Of a stretch of 16,324 bases of DNA, positions 13,085 through 16,324 are shown one piece after another. The stretch comes from CAYNUJ01 sp964573255 (GTDB taxonomy: Bacteria; Bacteroidota; Ignavibacteria; Ignavibacteriales; Melioribacteraceae), in NCBI GenBank assembly GCA_964573255.1, contig CAZNJB010000055.1, positions 1 to 16,324 on the forward strand, read 5' to 3'. The translations under genes were made by a program, and so were the position numbers. The notes beneath the pieces were generated by a model that saw only the letters and a list, made by a program, of their open reading frames with translations, was not told the origin of the DNA and did no database searches. How positions within the stretch are numbered: the stretch's first letter is position 1; each line of letters opens with the position of its first letter.

Positions 13085-13501
13085 TTAGCTCTCATCAATT
13101 ACTTTTATCAGCTCCATAATCGTACTATTGAAATCCTTTTGGAAGTTTCTTAACTGCCCTTTCAAAACTTCCTTTTCATATTCGGCAAGTTCTCTACCAG
13201 CCGTTATTTCTCTTAAAATCTTTCCCAAAATATTTAACATTTGGTTTGTAGTACTACTGAACTCAATTGAATAATTACTGCATTTCTGAATGATGTTTTC
13301 TTGCTTATCCAATATCACACCTCGCGCTTTTAAAAATGATTTTATAGATTCATAAAGAGATAAGTCAAATGTTGATGATGTATGGAGGGCGTAATGCAGC
13401 GCCTGTGGGCTCAAACCAATAGCTTCCGCCATCGATTTTTCCGATATGCTCTTTTCGTACAGAGCTTTTATTATGTTTTCTTTCAGTTTTTGAGTGTTCA
13501 T
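13085..13501 (-). CDS. HTH regulator with helical C-terminus
   Basis: I start at the ATG at 13501 (138 residues), which has AAAGGGGTCAAT upstream; an in-frame TTG at 13516 adds five residues. An Xre-like HTH lies at about residues 17-45 (SEKSMAEAIGLSPQALHYAL). The rest (70-138) is helical, including a coiled-coil-like end (EYEKEVLKGQLRNFQKDFNSTIMELIKVI), suitable for dimerisation. It is the second gene of the leftward operon, so a Cro- or CII-like role in the switch is plausible but unproven. A 22-bp palindrome lies just upstream (13539-13560). Confidence 0.72.
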   Translation of the reverse strand: MNTQKLKENIIKALYEKSISEKSMAEAIGLSPQALHYALHTSSTFDLSLYESIKSFLKARGVILDKQENIIQKCSNYSIEFSSTTNQMLNILGKILREITAGRELAEYEKEVLKGQLRNFQKDFNSTIMELIKVIDES

Positions 13502-13538
13502 ATTGACCCCTTTCAAATTATTTTTATTTCACATCAAA

Positions 13539-13560
13539 AAATTTTTATACATAAAAATTT
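13539..13560. promoter_or_regulatory. 22-bp palindrome upstream of the HTH regulator
   Basis: Two perfect 10-bp arms (AAATTTTTAT and its complement ATAAAAATTT) flank a 2-base centre, 38 bases before the ATG at 13501. It is AT-only apart from the centre and lacks a G/C stem, so it is not a good terminator. It is a candidate operator or a chance of AT-rich sequence. Confidence 0.4.
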
Positions 13561-13593
13561 CTTTATCATTATTAAAAGATTTTTGCATTACTA

Positions 13594-13602
13594 TTACCTT
13601 AA
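13594..13602. promoter_or_regulatory. TTACCTTAA, inverted copy of the putative operator
   Basis: Reverse complement of the TTAAGGTAA 9-mers at 13837-13845 and 13848-13856. It overlaps the stop of the ribbon-helix-helix gene. With only nine bases the match may be chance. Confidence 0.3.
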
Positions 13603-13785
13603 TTTGCGATTAGTTGTTTGAAATAATTGATATTCAGAAATTTTTTCTTCGAGCATTTTTTCAGCTAATTTTTGAATTTCTTCATCCTCAATGGAAGCTA
13701 TAATTCTGATTTTTTGATGAATTTCATCGGATATGCGTAATGTCTTATAATTTCTTTTTTTTAAGACTTGATTTTTGTTTTGCAT
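13594..13785 (-). CDS. Ribbon-helix-helix DNA-binding protein
   Basis: This 63-residue protein has the Arc/CopG-like pattern: a basic N-terminus, strand KTLRISDEIHQKI, then helix IRIIASIEDEEIQKLAEKMLEEKISEY. It would bind DNA as a dimer through the strand pair. It is the first gene of the leftward operon, reading from the control region shared with the CI-like repressor, so it is well placed to regulate the early promoters (Arc-type repressor). The ribosome binding site is poor (AAAAGATATACG). Its stop codon lies inside an inverted TTACCTTAA copy of the repeated putative operator. Confidence 0.75.
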   Translation of the reverse strand: MQNKNQVLKKRNYKTLRISDEIHQKIRIIASIEDEEIQKLAEKMLEEKISEYQLFQTTNRKLR

Positions 13786-13856
13786 CGTATATCTTTTAGT
13801 TGTGTTATAAAATTATAATATTATACTAATGCAAACTTAAGGTAATTTTAAGGTAA
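13786..13856. promoter_or_regulatory. Divergent control region of the lysogeny switch
   Basis: This 71-bp region separates the leftward early operon from the rightward lysogeny operon. For the rightward gene, TTGTGT (13800-13805) and TATACT (13822-13827), 16 bases apart, resemble a sigma-70 promoter. Two direct copies of TTAAGGTAA at 13837-13845 and 13848-13856 are 11 bases apart, one helical turn, and the second abuts the repressor ATG, overlapping its AAGG ribosome binding site. AT-rich sequence (TATAAT, TTATAAC) could serve the leftward promoter. Confidence 0.55.
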
Positions 13857-14423
13857 ATGTCAAGCAAAGATGAAAAAAAAATAATTGGAGAACGATTACG
13901 AGAATTTGGGCGAAAGAAGTATGGCTCGATAAGCGCTTTAGCTCGCGCTTTAGGATATAAAGAAAATTCCCTTACATCCTATCTTCAAGGGAAAGCTGCA
14001 CCAGGGCCTAAATTGCTAAGGGCATTAGAAGATTTAGGATGCAACACCCATTACCTATTAACTGGTGAACGCTATTTAAATAAAGAGAAGCTTATAGATT
14101 TAATTGAGGATTCGGGGAAAAGCTATTCTACGATAGCCGACTTAATTGGCATTAGCACAGAAGAGCTTTTCAATTGGCTAGATGAACTTTCAGAACGCAA
14201 ATCTTTACGCATTGAAGAAGCAGTAAAAAGAGCTTTAGAACCTCATTTATATGCACACGAAAAGCAGGCTAGCAATGAGGTTACTACAGATGAACAACTA
14301 CATACATTAAGAAAAGCGATGATTAAAGCATTTGCGGATATAGAAAACTTGAAAGAAGAAATAGAAAATTTGAAATCAATAATTAGTAAACTCGAGCGCA
14401 GATTGAAAGGAGAAGCACATTAA
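13857..14423 (+). CDS. CI-like repressor, single HTH module
   Basis: This 188-residue protein starts with the same 62-residue CI-type HTH module (11-72) seen three times in the leftward regulator, ending LGCNTHYLLTG. A second HTH-like segment (about 77-125: LIDLIEDSGKSYSTIADLIGISTEELFNWLDEL) and a C-terminal coiled coil (about 145-184: IENLKEEIENLKSIISKLE) follow. It has no LexA-like peptidase domain, so it is probably not RecA-cleaved and would be relieved by another route. It is the first gene of the rightward operon that also contains the integrase, and its start overlaps tandem putative operator sites, so autoregulation is likely. The lysogeny-keeping role is inferred from position and family. 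Confidence 0.85.
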   Translation: MSSKDEKKIIGERLREFGRKKYGSISALARALGYKENSLTSYLQGKAAPGPKLLRALEDLGCNTHYLLTGERYLNKEKLIDLIEDSGKSYSTIADLIGISTEELFNWLDELSERKSLRIEEAVKRALEPHLYAHEKQASNEVTTDEQLHTLRKAMIKAFADIENLKEEIENLKSIISKLERRLKGEAH

Positions 14424-14446
14424 ATAATAATTATAGAGAGGTTGCT

Positions 14447-14995
14447 ATGAAAAAGGTAATCGCAATATTATTTTTAATTACATTTACAAGCTTGAGAGCA
14501 CAAGATTTTTCATTCCGTGGGTACAAATGGGGCACAGACAAACAAAAAATATTAAGCAAAGAGAAGCTCACAAAACTTGATAAGAATAATTATTATACTA
14601 CGGGGAAAATAGCTAAAACTTATGATGTCCTAATCAATTATGAATTCCATAATGACAAGCTGGTAAGCACGTTTTATGGCATCAACGAATCGCACTCCAA
14701 TGAAAATCTTTACATAGATGATTTCTATAATGTTGAAAAATTGCTCTTGATGAAATATGGCACAGCTATTTCAAGGGACATCGATTGGTCTAATGATTTA
14801 TATAAAAATGATCCAAGTTATAAAGGATTTGCAGTATCAATAGGACACCTAAAATATAAGATAACTTACAAAATGGGAGATACATTAATACTCCATGTGT
14901 TAAGTGGTGATAATTACAAAATCATGCATACTATTTATTATTTGAGTCCAAAAAAAATAGAATTGTTAAAAAATCCTTCTACTAACGACCTATAA
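14447..14995 (+). CDS. Exported protein of unknown function (moron candidate)
   Basis: This 182-residue protein has a classic signal peptide: basic MKKVIAILFLITFTSLRAQ with likely cleavage after the Ala-Gln region. The mature part begins DFSFRGYKWGTDKQKIL, a pattern like other small exported proteins with an FRG-x-x-WGT start. It is beta-rich (YDVLINYEFHNDKLVSTFYGI, KYKITYKMGDTLILHVLSG). AGAGAGG precedes the ATG. Expressed from the lysogeny operon between repressor and integrase, it would be made in the lysogen and placed in the envelope or periplasm, so a lysogenic-conversion or superinfection-exclusion role is plausible. No family with known activity is recognised. Confidence 0.8.
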   Translation: MKKVIAILFLITFTSLRAQDFSFRGYKWGTDKQKILSKEKLTKLDKNNYYTTGKIAKTYDVLINYEFHNDKLVSTFYGINESHSNENLYIDDFYNVEKLLLMKYGTAISRDIDWSNDLYKNDPSYKGFAVSIGHLKYKITYKMGDTLILHVLSGDNYKIMHTIYYLSPKKIELLKNPSTNDL

Positions 14996-15014
14996 AATAT
15001 GAGATGATACCAAT

Positions 15015-15113
15015 ATGAGGGAACAACAATATTATGAAGGGAATTTGCTCCTTGGCTTTATCATTGTGCTTCTTGCACTTTTCGTTTATCTTGCAATAAA
15101 TTTATTAAGTTAA
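15015..15113 (+). CDS. Small single-pass membrane peptide (32 residues)
   Basis: The frame starts MREQQYYEGNLLLGFIIVLL and ends in AINLLS: a short polar N-terminus and one hydrophobic helix (about 11-31). Its TAA stop is one base before the integrase ATG. The ribosome binding site is weak (GAGATGA at long spacing). It fills the gap between the exported protein and the integrase, and the stop/start arrangement suggests that integrase translation is coupled to it, since the integrase has no Shine-Dalgarno sequence of its own. Function unknown. Confidence 0.5.
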   Translation: MREQQYYEGNLLLGFIIVLLALFVYLAINLLS

Positions 15114-15114
15114 T

Positions 15115-16125
15115 ATGGCGTCTCTCTACAAACAAAAAAACTCTCCTTATTATTGGGTTCAGCTTACCCCAAATGAGAAAAAACTACTCGGTAGGAATAA
15201 CTTTTCCACAAAGGAAAAGAACAAACGGAAAGCGGAGTTGGTTCTTAAGAAAATAAAAGATAAAATCGCCGTCGCTAAAATTAAAGAGCCTTTAACGCCG
15301 CTTGCCGAATTGTCTTTCCTTAATATTTATGAACGCTTCAAACTTGATTTCAAGAACACCAAAGGGCGTGAATACAATCATAGAACGTTAGATAATTATC
15401 GAATTGCAATCAATGCTTTTTTGGAAGCTGCCGGTAATAAACCCATCGGTTCTTATAACAGAAATGATTTTCATCAGTTCGTTGAGCTAATGGATAACAA
15501 GGGATGGTCTCAGAATACAAAAGCCATATATACAAAACAGATATATGCAATTTTTAACTGGGCGAAAAAAGAAGGGTATATTCACAGAAATATAATGAAA
15601 CGCGTAGCCGAGGAGGTCAAACCGATCCGCGCAATTACCGACGAAGAGATGAAGCGCTTCCTTGAATACGCCAAAACAACAAAGTTTTATAACTTAGTTC
15701 AATTTATGCTCCTTTCTGCTTTCCGGGCGCAAGAAGCTCTCTCTGTAAAATGGACAGACTATAAGAACGGATTTATAAAAATTAAGGGGAAAGGAAACAA
15801 AACCGTTTATTTCCCTGTATGCGAACAATTAAAAGAATTGCTCTCCTCTTTGAAGCGCGCGGACGAGAGGATATTCCCTTATGCTTACAAGAACATTCAC
15901 GATTTTTTCACCCGCGCGTCTAACAAATTAGGATTCCAAATCAAATCGCACGACCTTCGGAAATATCGAATAAGTCAATTGGCAAACTCCGGCGTTGACA
16001 TCATTTACGTAAAAGAATTCGCTCGGCACGAAGATATTAAAACCACATTAAGATATTACACTTCCGTGAACGCAAAGAAAATGATCAAAACAATAGATGA
16101 GAAAGGGCATTTAGATTTATTATAG
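15115..16125 (+). CDS. int: Tyrosine recombinase, phage integrase
   Basis: This 336-residue enzyme would integrate and excise the element at tRNA-Gly. The N-terminal arm-binding part (1-55) is basic. The SAM-like core-binding domain is about 66-160. The catalytic domain has the full set: R204 in LLSAFRAQEAL, K225 or K227 in KIKGKGNK, H279 and R282 in HDLRKYR, H305 in ARHEDIKTTLRYY, and Y314 as the probable nucleophile. The FRAQEA box is a variant of the usual LRIGEA. It ends 145 bases before the tRNA 3' end, the normal position for an integrase using that site. No Shine-Dalgarno sequence is visible; it follows the 32-residue membrane peptide after one base. Confidence 0.95.
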   Translation: MASLYKQKNSPYYWVQLTPNEKKLLGRNNFSTKEKNKRKAELVLKKIKDKIAVAKIKEPLTPLAELSFLNIYERFKLDFKNTKGREYNHRTLDNYRIAINAFLEAAGNKPIGSYNRNDFHQFVELMDNKGWSQNTKAIYTKQIYAIFNWAKKEGYIHRNIMKRVAEEVKPIRAITDEEMKRFLEYAKTTKFYNLVQFMLLSAFRAQEALSVKWTDYKNGFIKIKGKGNKTVYFPVCEQLKELLSSLKRADERIFPYAYKNIHDFFTRASNKLGFQIKSHDLRKYRISQLANSGVDIIYVKEFARHEDIKTTLRYYTSVNAKKMIKTIDEKGHLDLL

Positions 16126-16144
16126 TAATTTTTATAGTAATTTT
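16121..16144. repeat. Tandem 12-bp repeat after the integrase gene
   Basis: TATAGTAATTTT occurs twice back to back (16121-16132, 16133-16144), the first copy containing the integrase stop codon. A related AATTAGTAACATTT follows at 16151-16164. Near an att site such repeats are candidate arm-type binding sites for the integrase. Confidence 0.5.
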
Positions 16145-16165
16145 CGGTCACAATTAGTAACATTT

Positions 16166-16181
16166 AGGCGTTTTTTCGCCT
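16166..16181 (+). terminator. Possible weak terminator after the integrase
   Basis: AGGCG and CGCCT pair as a 5-bp stem around a six-T loop. The sequence after the stem, CTTTC, is only partly T-rich, so termination would be weak. It lies 40 bases after the integrase stop. Confidence 0.4.
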
Positions 16182-16227
16182 CTTTCACCCTCGCGATACA
16201 ATGCAAACAAACTGAATTTTTCTTTGT

Positions 16228-16253
16228 TTTTCGTCCATTTTCGCCCTTTTTCG
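16228..16253. repeat. TTTTCG triplet phased at 10 bp
   Basis: TTTTCG occurs at 16228-16233, 16238-16243 and 16248-16253, at an exact 10-base period, 18 bases from the tRNA 3' end. It would place the same face of the helix toward a bound protein, or produce bent DNA beside the crossover site. Confidence 0.4.
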
Positions 16254-16270
16254 TAGCCCAAAATCATTCG

Positions 16271-16324
16271 AGCGGGTGGCGGGATTCGAACCCGTGACCC
16301 TCAGCTTGGGAAGCTGATGCTCTA
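16271..16324 (-). tRNA. tRNA-Gly(CCC), 3' part, cut by window edge; attachment site
   Basis: On the minus strand the visible part runs from the D-arm end through a 5-bp anticodon stem (TCAGC/GCTGA) with loop TTCCCAA, anticodon CCC, then a GGGTTCGAATCCC T-arm and the acceptor strand CACCCGC with discriminator T at 16271. The T-stem's outermost pair is A-C. No CCA is encoded. The 3' end faces the integrase, so the element has almost certainly integrated in this tRNA and restored its 3' end; the attachment core should lie within the 3' half of the gene. Confidence 0.9.

Noticed and set aside
8145..16293. Shared 16-mer between the tRNA-like element (8145-8160) and tRNA-Gly (16278-16293) as a possible attachment-core copy
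   Set aside because: Most of the match is the universal T-loop sequence found in any tRNA, and the flanks differ at once. It does not support an att duplication.

Overview
The window is one end of an integrated temperate tailed-phage genome, or of a phage-like satellite, joined to a host tRNA-Gly gene at the right edge. The DNA is AT-rich and most genes have GGAGG-type ribosome binding sites with ATGA stop/start overlaps. The host is probably a Bacteroidota/Ignavibacteriota-type bacterium. That guess rests on general impression (AT-rich genes, VapE-type replication protein, CI-type helix-turn-helix proteins) and no host protein gene is present to test it.

Layout, right to left. At 16271-16324 is the 3' half of a tRNA-Gly(CCC) on the minus strand, its 3' end facing the element, which is the classic attachment arrangement. 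Next to it is a rightward lysogeny operon (13857-16125): a CI-like repressor, an exported protein of unknown role, a 32-residue membrane peptide and a tyrosine integrase. A short divergent control region (13786-13856) separates it from a long leftward operon. The leftward operon opens with regulators: a ribbon-helix-helix protein, an HTH protein, a protein with three copies of the HTH module found in the CI-like repressor, and an excisionase-like protein. About a dozen small accessory genes follow (zinc-ribbon proteins, membrane peptides, a DNA polymerase X-like nucleotidyltransferase, a PD-(D/E)xK nuclease-like protein). Then comes a replication pair (TOPRIM primase and VapE-type ATPase) and a 305-bp noncoding stretch full of GTTACTACA repeats that looks like an origin. 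Last are late genes: a small ORF, a minor tail protein Z homologue, terminase small subunit, a two-helix membrane protein, terminase large subunit, a small ORF and an HNH homing endonuclease.

How it fits together: the single-module repressor and the triple-module protein read away from a shared control region with repeated TTAAGGTAA sites, and probably form the lysogeny switch. Integrase plus the excisionase-like protein would move the element in and out of tRNA-Gly. Primase and VapE would replicate it from the repeat-rich region, and the terminases would package it. Portal, capsid and most tail genes are not in the window and would lie to the left, so prophage and capsid-forming satellite cannot be fully separated here.

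Most notable: (1) the triple-HTH protein carries a nucleotide-level scar of gene duplication followed by a one-base deletion that fused two genes; (2) a tRNA-like element at 8138-8249 has an 8-bp acceptor stem and a T-loop but no normal anticodon loop; (3) the dense repeat array beside the VapE gene; (4) a primase that has lost three of four expected zinc ligands; (5) several small genes described here are shorter than usual gene-calling cut-offs.
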